Assembly (NCBI GenBank): GCA_047967505.1
Contig: CM106538.1
Length of the DNA: 64,000 bases
Direction: 5' to 3' (one strand)
DNA from: Dipteris shenzhenensis
Lineage: Eukaryota; Polypodiophyta; Polypodiopsida; Gleicheniales
Position numbers and translations under genes: made by a program. A model generated the notes under the pieces. The model saw nothing but the letters and a program-made list of their open reading frames with translations. It did not search any database and was not told the origin of the DNA. Shown here one piece after another: positions 34,813-45,650 of this stretch (position 1 is its first letter; each line of letters begins with the position of its first letter).

Positions 34813-35689
34813 AAAGAGAAGAGGGGCTCTTGGCGGCCGTGGCCTCCAAAGGGAGAGAGAGAATCAGAAATGAGAGAGAGAATGAGAAATGAGAGAGGAG
34901 TAGGGAGGGAGAGAAAGAGAGAGAGGAGAGAGGGAGAGAGAGAGAGAGAGAGATTCAGAGAGAGAAGAGGGGCTCCTTAAATCAGAGAGAAGAGTAGGGA
35001 GGGAAAGAAAGAAAGAGAGGAGAGAGGGAGAGAGAGAGATTAAGAGAGAGAAGAGGGTCTCTTGGCGGCCGTGGCTGCTAGAGGGAGGGAGAGAGTAGGG
35101 AGGGAGGGGGAGAGAGAGAGAGAGAGAAAAAATTGAGAGAGAAGAGAGGAGGGAGACTGAGGGAGAGAGAAAGGGAGAGAGAGAGAAAGAGAGAGAGGGA
35201 GAGAGAGAGAAGTTTAAGAGAATGAAACTTCTAGCAGAGAGGAGAGAGGGAAAGAGAGAAATTAAGAGAGAGAAGAGGGGCTCTTGGCGGCTATGGCCAC
35301 CAAAGGGAGAGAGAGAATGAGAAATGAGAGAGAAGAGTAGGGAGGGAGAGAAAGAGAGAGGGAGAGAGACAAGAGATTCATAGAGAGAAGAGGGGCTCCT
35401 TAAATGAGAGAGGAGTAGGGAGGGAAAGAAAGAGAGAGCAAAGAGAGGGAGAGAGAGATTAAGAGAGAGAAGAGGGTGTCCTAGCGACTGTGGCTGCTAG
35501 AGGGAGGGAGAGAGTAGGGAGGGAGAGGGAGAGATAGAGAGAGAAAAGAGAGGAGGGACACTCAGGGAGAGAGAAAGAGAGAGAGGGAGAGAGAGGATGA
35601 GAGAGAGAAAGAGAGAGAGGGAGAGAGAGGGAGAGAGAGGGAATGAAACTTCTGGCGGCCGTGGCTGCCAGAGGGAGGGAGAGAGTAGG

Positions 35690-35735
<46 letters not shown>

Positions 35736-35766
35736 AGGAGGGAGACTTAGGGAGAGAGAGAGAATT
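34813..35766 (+). repeat. GA-rich tract with longer internal repeats
   Basis: About 950 bp of purine-only DNA (GAGAGAGG type) in which a non-repetitive phrase, CTTGGCGGCCGTGGCC or close variants, returns at about 34829, 35060, 35282, 35480 and 35650. The array is therefore an amplified ~200-bp unit rather than pure microsatellite. It lies between the 181-bp satellite and gene 2 of element C. Confidence 0.85.
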
Positions 35767-36049
35767 GCTTTGACGGTTGGTTTAGCATATATTAGATTGC
35801 CTTAGAGGAGAGACAATTCTCCAAGTTGCCAATCGAAGCCATGCTCAAATTTTTCTAACTAGTTCCTAATCATTGTCAGTCCCTTTGCTCACATGCGGTT
35901 TCACACTCATAACATGCTATTAAATAAGACCTTTTACCATTTACCAAGAAGTTTATCAGTGGGCAGATTGCATGAGTAGATAGCAGATATCAGTGGACAG
36001 ATTACATGTCATGGGGCATATTGGAGCTTGATGATTATAGTAGTCATTT

Positions 36050-38386
36050 TATTCTAGGGTCAAAGGATGTGGTTTGTGAATGCCAAAGATGTGGAAGCTA
36101 CAAATGTCTTTACTAATAGCTGAAACTTGATATATCCTGTGCATTGCAAATATACGAGGCTTTGAGAGATGGAAAGAAACCTATGGCAAGAAATGTGGTC
36201 CTACGTCCAATAATGTTTTGTCTAATCAAAAATAGCTTTTTGGATCAAATAACATTTAGAGGGCCTACACATTTTGAGGAAACCTTTAGTTGATTCTTTA
36301 AAGACACTCTTAAAAATATTCCACATGAACAAGGCCAAGAGGCACAAGGTGAGAATATGTTAAAGGAAGCAAAGAAGGAATTCCTCCTTCATTGCAGATT
36401 CCAGCCCATTGATGGTCAACATTGGGCTTATGCTTGTAATAATATCGCCAAAGAAGCAATGGAGGTCAAAAGACTCACTTCAGAACAATTTGCAATGATA
36501 ACTTCATTCCATTATTATCTTGCAACAATTTGTATATTCAAGCATGAGATCAAGTATTTGATTGAGTCCAAAAGACTTAATCATTATGTCTATGGAAAGC
36601 ATAATATATCCTCAACATCAGAGGTCTTACAGAAGGCAAGGGTTGTATGGACAACACTTGGTTCTCCAAATCCTGATTTGAAGCGAAAGGTCACAAAAGC
36701 AGATGCAGACACACTCACAAACTTCTATACTTCTTTGAGTGCAGTTATGCTTAGGGGAACGCAAGTGAGAAGAAAATATGACAAGCCTCAAGGTGGTGAG
36801 AGACAAATATGTCGACTACACTTCTATCATATTTCGTCCTGTTGAAGTGTTCAATGAGATGCTTGAAGCGTGCATTGCCTGTGAGTGTGGAGAGTTGACC
36901 TATGAAGCTCCTTTGTTTGTCTCTGGAAAGTCAAAGGTAATGGATAAGAAGGAGGTGAAGGCAAGGATGTGGAGGCCTATAAAGTACTTACCTGACAAGT
37001 ATGCATCCATGGTAGCACAAAAACTTTTAAAGAAAGAATGGTTTTTTGGAAAGAAAGACAGACCACTGCATGGAAGAATGCATCAATGTACAAGTGAGGC
37101 ATGATGCAGTGCATAGTGCCATTAAGTATTTGCTATCAGAGAAACAAATCCCACTTAGTCATTATAACATTGACTATAATGTGGTCAAGCATATAGCTTC
37201 TTTGTCAACACCCAAGGTAAAGCTATGGGCAAACAGGTGGATTAAAAAGGATGAAGATGGGTCAGAAATAGTAACCTCTTACATGAGAAAAGAAATCCCA
37301 CAACACATGGTTGCGTATGTGGAAAGATTAATCAATGAGATAAGGATACCAACAGATATGCACCAAAGATTTCAATTCAATGTAGAGGTTACGTCAGATT
37401 CTGGAAAGCTTGTGAACTTCAGGGGAGTTTTAGAAGATGACTTCATCAAGAATGAGTCAGCATGGGACAAGCCACAACTATTCTTCATCAATGAAGTTTC
37501 TAGCGATTATATCCATAACTTCATTGATAGAATAGTATATACCACCATTAGCAAAGTGGCAATTTGCAACATTGTCATTTTTGTTGATAAAAAAGACAAA
37601 GAAGCCATGCAAGTTACTCTAGAGCAAGCATATTCATCAGATTTGAAGATCTATAGCGGTGTGTATGCAGCAAAGAGAGGCAAGAGAGAATGTGGCATAG
37701 TGATTCAATCTCTTGAATCATTCTTCTTGTGTATGCAGAGTCCCAACCTTGATCACTCCTTACAAAAGAACATAAGAGGGAATTCAAATAATTTGAGATT
37801 GATGCTAGAAGAGCAAGATATTCCCAGATCCATACATTATCAAAAAAACAACTATGGAAGTCCTACAAAAAGTGGGAGTCTCTTGCTTACCATGGTGGAG
37901 AATTTTCTACCGGTAGGTTGGGAGGTCACCTTGTGCAAGATGGGATATTTATTTGAGGATCTCCTCTAAAAAGGCAACTCCACAAATATTATTGAAAACA
38001 AGCATTTCATGGCCTATTTTTAGCTTCAAGTAGATCTAACCACAGGCTATGAAAAAGAGGTAGAGCACAAGGAGACTGATGACATGGATGATGACCTTGA
38101 ACATCATAATGTCCCAATTGATGATGATGAAAAGATGGACTTACATGACTCGTTCAGAGAGAGGTTGGTGGATGCAGAGAAAGATGATCATGCCTCCTTT
38201 GATAATTATGGCTCGCAGGGTTATGTAAAAAGGCCACTACGACAATACTTAGCAGTATGAACTCTCTATTTCTCAACTAAATACAATTTTTCAAATAAGA
38301 TTTAAATTTAAAGATAATGAATCTAATCTCTCATATTTGTTTACAGGAAATAGAGGGAGAAGAAATGGATGAAGTACTTAGGCATT
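36050..38386 (+). pseudogene. Gene 2 of element C: large protein with PIDGQH motif
   Basis: Relative of the 52.8-56.0 kb gene. Frames at about 36130-36845, 36778-37104 and 37046-37969 join with two shifts (near 36790 and 37070) and a TGA near 36291. Shared blocks with element B: RFQPIDGQHWAYAC (ParB/DGQHR-like motif), EWFFGKKDR, KPQLFFINEVSSD, and GWEVTLCKMGYLFEDLL. After 37969 a short acidic stretch continues to about 38260. Then a probable intron ends at a TTTGTTTACAG acceptor (38346) and an exon begins (EIEGEEMDEV) that is cut off by the Copia fragment. The similarity to B is spread over the whole length but low, so the two subfamilies diverged long ago while keeping the same layout. Confidence 0.65.
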
Positions 38387-40145
38387 TTATTTGCAGGCCT
38401 GTTTCTTTTTCAACCATAGCTTTAAAAGATTTGAAGTGCCCAAACACTTCACTTTTCTTTTTCATAAAATACACCCAAACTTTTCTGCTGAAGTCATCAA
38501 TAAAAGTGACAAAATAGTGACAGCCTCCAGTAGATGCAGCTTTAGTAGTCCACACATCAGAGTGGATTAATTCCAATGGCTTTTTACTCTCTTGAACATG
38601 CCTAGGAAATGGTTTCCTTGCCTGTTTTCCAAATTGACAAGCTTCATAAACCTTATGCATTTCTACAACCTTGAATTTAGGCAATCCTGCAACAATATTT
38701 TGGGCTTGCATTGATTTAAGTCGTTATATATTAACATGACCAATGCGTTTATGATAGATAATATCAATATCTGCAACTACATCGGTCCCATGTGCAAACA
38801 TTGCTGCACTCAATTCAGGCATGTCCGCATCCAACATAAACATCTTGCCCTTCTTCTTTCCTTTTGCTATCAAGCAACCGTTATTTTTCATATCCTCAAC
38901 AAAGCATCCATGAGGATTAAATCTGACCTGCAAGCCCTGCTCAACCATTCGACCAACAGAAACCATATTCTTGGTGATGTTCGGGACATGAAATACATCA
39001 GATAGGTATTTCTTTTTCCCAACTGCATAGACAAAGGAATTTTACCAATCTGCACAATAGGATGTGTAGTATCATCACCAGTCTCCACAAATCCTGGTTT
39101 TTCCATTTTCCTGAGTCAACATACCACACATTATTTTGTTCTTCTGCACTTGTCACAGAATTGGTGATGTGCTGCACCATAAATAGATGCTCATTTCTGT
39201 CATCACCCTGTCTACTAGAAGATGCATAATTGCCTTGCTGCAATTTTCCATTCATAATGTCATTCTGCTTTTTGTAGCAGTCCTTAGCCATATGACCCAT
39301 TTTACCACAATAGTAGCATTCAACATTGTTGTTTGCATTTTGGCCTCTCTGCCATCCACCAGGCCTCTTTGGCTCCCCCTGCCTCTAGAATTACCATGTC
39401 CTCCTACATAGGACTGGTTTTCTTGAGTTTGCTACATATTTTGATTTCTACCATGGCCTGTAGATCGGCCTCCTCTACCTCTGCCTCTACCTCTTCTAGC
39501 ATTTGAGTAGAAGAATTTTTCTTTTGAAATTCCTCCTGAAGAAGATGCACCCCCATTTCTCTGCTCTTCAGAAATTAGAAGAGCAAACAACTCTTCAAAA
39601 TCAAGAAATTTCTCACGGACGGCGATGGATGTCCGGAACTGTGCATAATACTTTCCTAGACCATTCAAGGTCACAGAAACTAGATCATCATCTTCCACTG
39701 GTGACCCAATGGAAGCAAGTGCATCTGCAATTTTCTTCACCTTCATGTGGTAGTCATTGATGCTCAAATTTTCTCTCTGCACATTGTGCAACTCCTATTT
39801 GAGCTGCATTTTCCTGGCTTGCGTATTTGTGCTGTATATTTTGCCAAAGTATCCCATGCCTCCTTTGGTGTACTTGCATCTTGAATATGCACAATCATAG
39901 AATCAGAAATACTGATAGACAGCTAGTACATAACTTTTTTGGCTCTCTCATGCCATCCTGTAAATGCTTGCATTCCTGTTGACTGGGAACATTAGGAAGA
40001 ACTGGTTCTTCTTCATTTCCTATAATGAACTCCCAATAGCCTTTTCCCATAAGGAAATTCATCATTCTAAACTTCCATGCTTGGAAGTTGTTCTTGTCAA
40101 GCTCTTCTGTGACAATCTGTGAAAGAGAATCAGACGCCATTACAG
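38387..40145 (-). pseudogene. Copia gag-pol fragment (Gag to integrase), many breaks
   Basis: Minus-strand pieces at 40155-39895, 39791-39432, 39300-38998, 38966-38724 and 38711-38387 cover the Gag start (SLSQIVTEELDKNNFQAWKF), the RG-rich stretch, CYYCGKMGH-type knuckle region, pre-integrase HKRIGHVN and integrase FIDDFSRKVW. Frames change between pieces and stops occur, so it is an old dead copy. It keeps TGG where the younger copy has its TAG. Confidence 0.85.
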
Positions 40146-40669
40146 AACACTGCAAAATATTCTGTCACTGCGAAAAACACAGCTTTTGCCTCACACGGGC
40201 AGATCTGCAAAACTGACGAAAGTGGTATTTGACCACACAGTCACTTCCTAGTGACGATTTTGCATCAACAGGAAACAAGCATGATTCTGCAACTCCCAAT
40301 ATCTCTGCACACAAGCATACGATGCAATTTCTGTGGCAACTTTTCACCGACCAGCAGAGCAGTGGTCGCACAGCCAAGACAGGGCCTTTTTTTGAGTGCC
40401 TGCGAAGAACTTCCGCCTTCAAAATGGGCCCCGAAATGGCCTCGAATCATAAAAATAACATCACTGAGGACTTTGCCTACACTCGCAGCATATACTGCAC
40501 TCTCGCTACACCATGAAGGACGTCTCAATCTGAGACAGTGCACTCTTGCACTTCTGGCTGTGCTACCTGCAGAGATTTGCTCCCAAACTCGAAATAGGAA
40601 AGCAACACTGGTCCTCTTACCAAGACACTGCGAACTTGGTTTGCTTTCTTGAGCTCCTTACCACGAACG

Positions 40670-40956
40670 AGTACACACACAAAGGTGGAGGCTGAAAACA
40701 ATTTTCCTCTTCTTAGTTGTGAAAGCCAAAAGAACTCAAGTACAAAGAAATAGAACCCTATATGTGGGTCTCAAATCAAACTCAACTAACTAAGGTGGCA
40801 TACTAACTGAGCCACGAACTAGAGTAGATAAGGATAGCTATCATCCAGCTATTATTCGTGGGCGGTGTACCAACCGCATCTGCAGCTAACAAGTCGGTGA
40901 CATAAATACACAACGGTCACCCTGGCATATCGCAAGTGGAGCTCGATATCTCAACA
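40670..40956 (-). repeat. 5' LTR of the truncated Copia element
   Basis: Starts TGTTGAGATATC like the young element but diverges strongly inside, with only short shared phrases. It ends at about 40670 before the GGTAAGGAGCTC leader. The inner boundary is approximate. Confidence 0.65.
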
Positions 40957-42069
40957 AGTTCTCTGTGTCCTCGCTCCCTTCTTCACCCCCTTCTTCGCCT
41001 CCTTTTTTGCTCCCTTATTCCTCATCTTCTCCCTCCTGATCAGCTACAAGGTCTTGTAAACGAGGAACAACATGTATCAATGTATGAAAAATCAAATCTT
41101 TACTTACAATATTGACATTATTTAATTACTTTCAAATACCTAGGGGGGCGCTCCAATAGCCCAGATATACTACTCCTCAGTAATCAACCTGTTATCATAG
41201 AAGTGCCTCCATGTATCTCCTCTGTGATGGTGGCGATGGTAGGCTATCTCGATAGGAGTAGGGTACCTGCCCAGAATATCAAGCTACAATATGACAACCT
41301 CCTAATAAACTACATAAACAATATAATTTGAGACCGATACTTACAAATTGGGCCTCCCATGATTCAAGACCCCTTGCTCCAAAATGCACACTTCCATATT
41401 GCTCCATTTGGATCCTTCGTGCCTCCACGTGCTGCAGACTGGGGTCCGCCTTCACTGCCTTCATTGCTTTCTTCCACTCACGCTTGTGAGTGGTGTGGGG
41501 CTAGCCCCTTGGTGGTTGACCTCCGTCGAGCCTGGCAATCTTAGCTAGTGCCTGCCTCTTAAGCGAGTACCTGCTACCCTATCATGTCAAGCTAGTACAC
41601 TGGCCGCTCATAGTTGGAGAAGCGATTGCACAGGAGTACGATGGCCACTCGTAGCTAGAGAAGCGACTCTCAATGGCACGGGAGTATGTCAACGGCTCTA
41701 CAAGGTAGAAGGACCTCCTAACCACTGGGGGGGAGAAGGGGCTCGGCTTTCTAGCCCATTGGGCTATCTCGACTCTGATGGGGTAATCTTAGCTGGTGTG
41801 GGATTGGGGCGGTTTGGAGTTTGTATTGCCGACTCTTAGGGGGTTTTTGTAGTACCTGTCATGTATGTGTATAACTCCGCAGGAGTGGGAGGGTGCCCTG
41901 AAATGTTATATAACTCCCAAAAGATGGCATCCCAAAGATTAGGTGAGGCTAAAGATCCTAGCCACATGATGAACTGAAGAAAAGAAAAGAAGAAGATTAC
42001 CATCGAGCATGCCCTTTTCACAAGATGCAAAAGAAAAAATAGAGTGACAGCCTGACGTTGAGCAAGCAT
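40957..42069 (-). pseudogene. CACTA-element protein remnant (relative of the 10.1 kb fragment)
   Basis: Minus-strand exons: 42069-41836 (frame ending ...LWDAIFWELYNISGHPPTPA...), about 41590-41345 (SLKRQAL..., HVEARRIQMEQYGS, ESWEAQF, with a stop at PPRG*), a GTAAGT donor at 41344-41339, a CTGGGCAG acceptor at 41274-41267, then an exon RYPTPIEIAYHRHHHRGDTW from 41266. A further acidic/K-rich piece (VVPRLQDLVADQEGE) runs from about 41075 to the Copia junction. The exon order and the shared block with 10133-10381 show a repeated transposon gene, probably the Transposase_24-like protein of a CACTA element. It is dead. Confidence 0.5.
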
Positions 42070-42129
42070 TTACTGACTCCTGCATTCTTTGAATTAGAGT
42101 GACAAAAGTCTATCTCTGCCTACTCAATT

Positions 42130-42745
42130 TCAGGCTATTGAAGCTTCACATGGGAAAAGAGAGAAAAAGAGAGGAGAAAAAAGAAAGAAGATACGAGAGA
42201 AAAAAAAGGAGGGAAAAGAGAAAGAGAGAAGGAAAGAGATGAGAAAAGAGACGAAAAGAGAAGGAAAGAGAGGAGTTAATAGAGAAAGAGAAGAAAAGAG
42301 AAGGAAAGAGAGAATAAAAGAGATAAGGAAAAAGAGAGACAAGGTGAAGGAAAGAGGGGATAAAAGAGAGGAAAATAGAGAGAAGGAGAAAAGAGAGGAA
42401 AACAGAGGAAAAGTGAGGAGAAACAAAGAGAGGAGATAAGAGAGGAAAATTACCACGAAAAGAGAAGGAAAGAGAGGATAAAAGAGAGAAGGAAAAAGAG
42501 AGAAAAGGTGAGGATAAAAGAGAGAAAAAGAGAGAAGGAAAGAGAGGAGAAAAGAGAGGAGGGAAAGAGAGAAAAACAAAGAAGGAAAGAGATGAGAAAG
42601 TAACGAAAAGAGAAGGAAAGAGAGGAGATAAGAGAGAAAAAGAGAGGAAAAGAGAGGAGAAAAAAGAAAGGAGATAAGAGAGAAAAAGAGAGGAGAAAAG
42701 AGAAGGAAAGAGAGGAGAAAGGAGAGAAAAAGAGAATGCAATCCG
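42130..42745 (+). repeat. GA-rich low-complexity tract
   Basis: About 600 bp of AGAGAGGAAAAG-type purine repeat. The long minus-strand frames through it (LFSLLFSL repeats) are artefacts of the composition. Confidence 0.9.
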
Positions 42746-42915
42746 TTATTTTCTCACGAATGCAATCCCTTTCTTCAATCATGCTTTCCCTTTAATCCAT
42801 CATTCATGCAATCCCTTTCTTCAATCATGCAATCCCTTTCCATCATTCATGCAATCCCTTTCTTCATTCATGCAATCGCTTATTTCCATCATTCAATATG
42901 CAATCCTTTTCTTGG
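42746..42915 (+). repeat. About 25-bp tandem repeat (CATGCAATCCCTTTCTT)
   Basis: Six or seven degenerate copies of a unit containing ATGCAATCCCTTTCTTC with an ATCATTC linker, directly after the GA-rich tract. Confidence 0.8.
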
Positions 42916-43004
42916 AAGTGGAAGTGGAAGGGGAAGGGGAAGGGAAAGAGAAGGAAAAGGAAGGGGAAAGGGAAGAACGGATAAGACTATCAAAGCACGT
43001 CTAA

Positions 43005-43660
43005 CAGCATGTCTAGTATAGGCGCGGCTATTTGTTTTCCCAAAAGACAGATGCATCTATGGACGTGCTGTTAGATGCATCTATAGATGCACTCCGATAG
43101 ACGCCTTTTTTAAATTGAAAAGGACATGCGCCCAACCACACTAGCAAGATATATCATAGAAGTGCCTCCATGTATCTCCTCTGCGTTTCCTGCATACGAC
43201 AAAGGACGAATCCAAAGAGAGCAACTTCCAAAAAAGATAAACCGTCAAGAGACTTACCTTGGATAGAGGTATAGAAGCTTCTTATCCTTCTCCAAAGTTG
43301 CTTCTCTTTCTTCTCTTCCTTGTTCACCCTCTGCTTCTCTTTCTTCTTTTCCTTGTTCACCCTCTTCTCTTGTGTGCTTGGGGATGATTGGGTAAGCTTG
43401 GAGATGAGTGTGGGTGCTTGGAGATAAGTGTGGATGCTTGGAGCTATGTCTATTAATAGGAAAGCAAGCTGCACGACGTTAAAATTATGTGAAGAAAAGC
43501 AAGCGCGCTAAAAGTAGGTTTGAAAATTAGCTTGTAGTATGTGCATCTAAAAGTGCATCTATCTGCACGTCTATCAATGCATCTAAAGTAAGTTTTAGAT
43601 GCACTTATAGACGTGCTCCACAATATAGATGCGGTGTTACACATGCTTTTAGATGCTCCA
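43005..43660 (+). repeat. TAGATGCATCTA-type repeats around a small segment
   Basis: Clusters of a short motif (AGATGCATCTATAGATGCAC and its complement, with GACGTGCT) occur at 43040-43110 and again at 43540-43660, on both sides of a ~400-bp segment. They look like subterminal repeats of a CACTA-like element. The segment's minus strand has the phrase RRYMEALL, also seen in another frame at 41.2 kb. Confidence 0.5.
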
Positions 43661-43720
43661 CATAGTTTTGACATTTACAACTCATCCAAGAATAAAATTT
43701 TTGGGTTGTTTATATGTAGG

Positions 43721-43906
43721 ATGTCTTCATCTTCAACAAGTAGCTCCAGTGAGGATGAATCCCTCCATATCCACCATCGCAAAATGTGGTTGGAGCAAAA
43801 AATCAAATGTTTGTGTGATCAATGTCGAGGAAACATGTATCGTGCATGCAAAATTACACTCAATCATGTCTCAAAGTATGGAGAATGGGATGTGACCATA
43901 AACATG
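43721..43906 (+). CDS. Transposon exon with C-x-C-x2-C motif (TNP2 N-terminus-like)
   Basis: A clean exon starts with an ATG at 43721 (MSSSSTSSSSEDESLHIHHR) and contains KCLCDQCRG...ITLNHVSKYGEWD. It ends at a canonical donor GTAAGT (43907-43912). The pattern C-x-C-x2-C followed by a helix with H and KYG resembles the transposase-associated zinc-finger-like N-terminus of plant CACTA TNP2 proteins. No downstream TNP2 catalytic part is visible in the next kilobases, so this is a fragment. The frame is open upstream to 43613, but the acidic/serine-rich start fits the ATG at 43721. Confidence 0.4.
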
Positions 43907-43912
43907 GTAAGT

Positions 43913-45650
43913 GTTAAAGAGTTAAGGTTGATTGAGATACCTATGTGTGTTCTGTTATAGGTTATAGTCAAAAACTACCCAAAAACTCAACTCTTCTTCA
44001 CATCAAGCTACCAGTGCATGAAACAATCCCCAATAGATCATTGTTCCTGCTGTCGGCATTGTCAATTCACCAACATACTTAACAGTGCAAACATAAAGGG
44101 TATGATCATGGTGATTGTGTGAATACCTTGAACATCACCTTCACAATCTTCTAGTTCTGTTAAACGGGCTACAATCTCTTCTAACGGAGTTCTTCTAGTA
44201 GGCATCTTCTTTATCACATCAAAAAAACACATGCCTATACTAGGCATAACATGCAATCAAGTACACCTAAGAACATTTAGTAAGGTGGGATGAATCCAAT
44301 ACCAAACGTACCCATCTCCTCCACCAAAAGATGTGACATGAAGTTGGGGGTAATGAAACTTCATGCACCTCTTAGCTTCTTGCTCTTCCCAATCTTAATA
44401 ATAGAGACCCTTATCACTTGCAAAGAGAGATGAAGAAAATATTTTCATGTAAAGAAAGTTACAACATATCTTTCTCCTTGCTTCCCTTAGAGGAGAATGA
44501 ATATGGTAACATCCCAAGTGACATTGTAGTCCAGCATTGGGATAAGAAAAGGATCCGCAGAGGCCATTATCTCACCAAGCCGATTAGTGCCAAAGAGAAG
44601 AGTGATGTGCTGTTGGAAGAAGATATTTCGGCTCAATATGACATGAACTGATATATATCTAGGGGCTTGAATGTTGGATGGGTGAATTCTGGGGAAACAT
44701 GGCACCTCCTCGGGGGTCCATCTGGGAAATGTAAGTATACTATGAGAGTTCAAAATGAGGGGTATTTTAATTCTCAAGACTTACCTAACTCATAGAAAAA
44801 GATCCCTATGATGATTGTATCAGTATGCTCCTCAATGTTAGAAAAAAACCATCACTTAGTGTATTCTAAACTGGTAAAAATGGCAAAAAACCATCATAAG
44901 TGGTGAGAAGCAGGTTATTAAAAAGGATAAAATTTTATGGCAATCTCGACTTTAATGGTATTTGAAAGATATACCTTGAAAATCAAGATTAGATTAATAA
45001 GCTCTCTTTGGAATACCGGTTAATGTTGATAAAGCACTTTATAAACTAAAGGTTATATAATATATTCTTATTTTTATATAATATTAATAAAATTTAAACA
45101 AATTAATCCATGTGGCTTACATAATAACCCTTGATCAACTTAGATTCCATCATCACCAATGATTGCAAGGGTAATTTTATACACTGTTTTAAAATTAATA
45201 GGTAGGGTGTGTTTATTCTCAGATCTAAATTAAAAGTTATTTTTTAAATATCGTTTCATCTAGGATGATGTGTAAGAGTAGTCACAATTTGTTGATGGGT
45301 GACTCAAAGTTTTAATGTGTTGACTACCCCTCGCAATCATGATAAGTAGATATTGGTGTAGGATTGATCCAGCTGTGGTCTCACAAGTTCTCCTCAAGTT
45401 CTAGACACTCGTCTTGCATGGTGATCAAGATCTCACTGATGTTAGCCCCATAAGAAATTCCTCCTCAACCAAAAATATCAACAAGACCCACAGGAAGATC
45501 ATCATGAAGTGATTGGTAGTGTGGAAGGTGGGGCCCTCCATGCCATCCCATCAACAAAAACTTCATGAAGAGAATCAAAGAAGCTGCCAGGTCCATTGGG
45601 TCAAGGATGGAGAAGAGATTTGATTTTTTTAGATATGCCTATAAAGTCTT
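43913..45650. other. No supported gene; a few exon-like scraps
   Basis: A minus-strand piece near 44230-44130 (KKMPTRRTPLEEIVARLTEL, then a GTATTC donor-like site) and a plus-strand piece at 44418-44651 look protein-like but match no family I recognise. They may belong to the same decayed CACTA element as the 41-44 kb pieces. Confidence 0.3.

Larger units (their letters stand above)
22719..38386 (+). mobile_element. Element C: two-gene TIR transposon, split by a Copia insertion
   Basis: The left end at about 22719-22760 (ACACCTATTTCATTAATTTT, then GGACTTTTTTTG) is a degraded form of the left terminus of element B. Inside come gene 1 on the minus strand (23645-32566, interrupted by the Copia element), a 181-bp satellite, a GA-rich tract and gene 2 on the plus strand (36050-38386). 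This is the same divergent order as in B. The right end is lost where a truncated Copia fragment begins at about 38387. Without the Copia insertion the remaining element is about 10.2 kb. Sequence divergence from A and B is large, so C is a different subfamily. Confidence 0.65.
38387..40956 (-). mobile_element. Truncated older Copia element, minus strand
   Basis: A relative of the 24.2-29.7 kb Copia in the opposite orientation. Its 5' LTR starts TGTTGAGATATCGAGC at 40956 (minus strand), and the leader and gag-pol follow down to 38387. There the sequence switches, inside the integrase domain just after GLQIK, to element C. The rest of pol and the 3' LTR are absent. The primer-binding site is missing too: the leader phrase GTGGTAAGGAGCTCAAG follows the LTR-like part directly. 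Confidence 0.85.

Noticed and set aside
42130-42782. 203-codon minus-strand frame rich in F, L and S
   Set aside because: Product of the GA-rich low-complexity tract; no start context and no domain.
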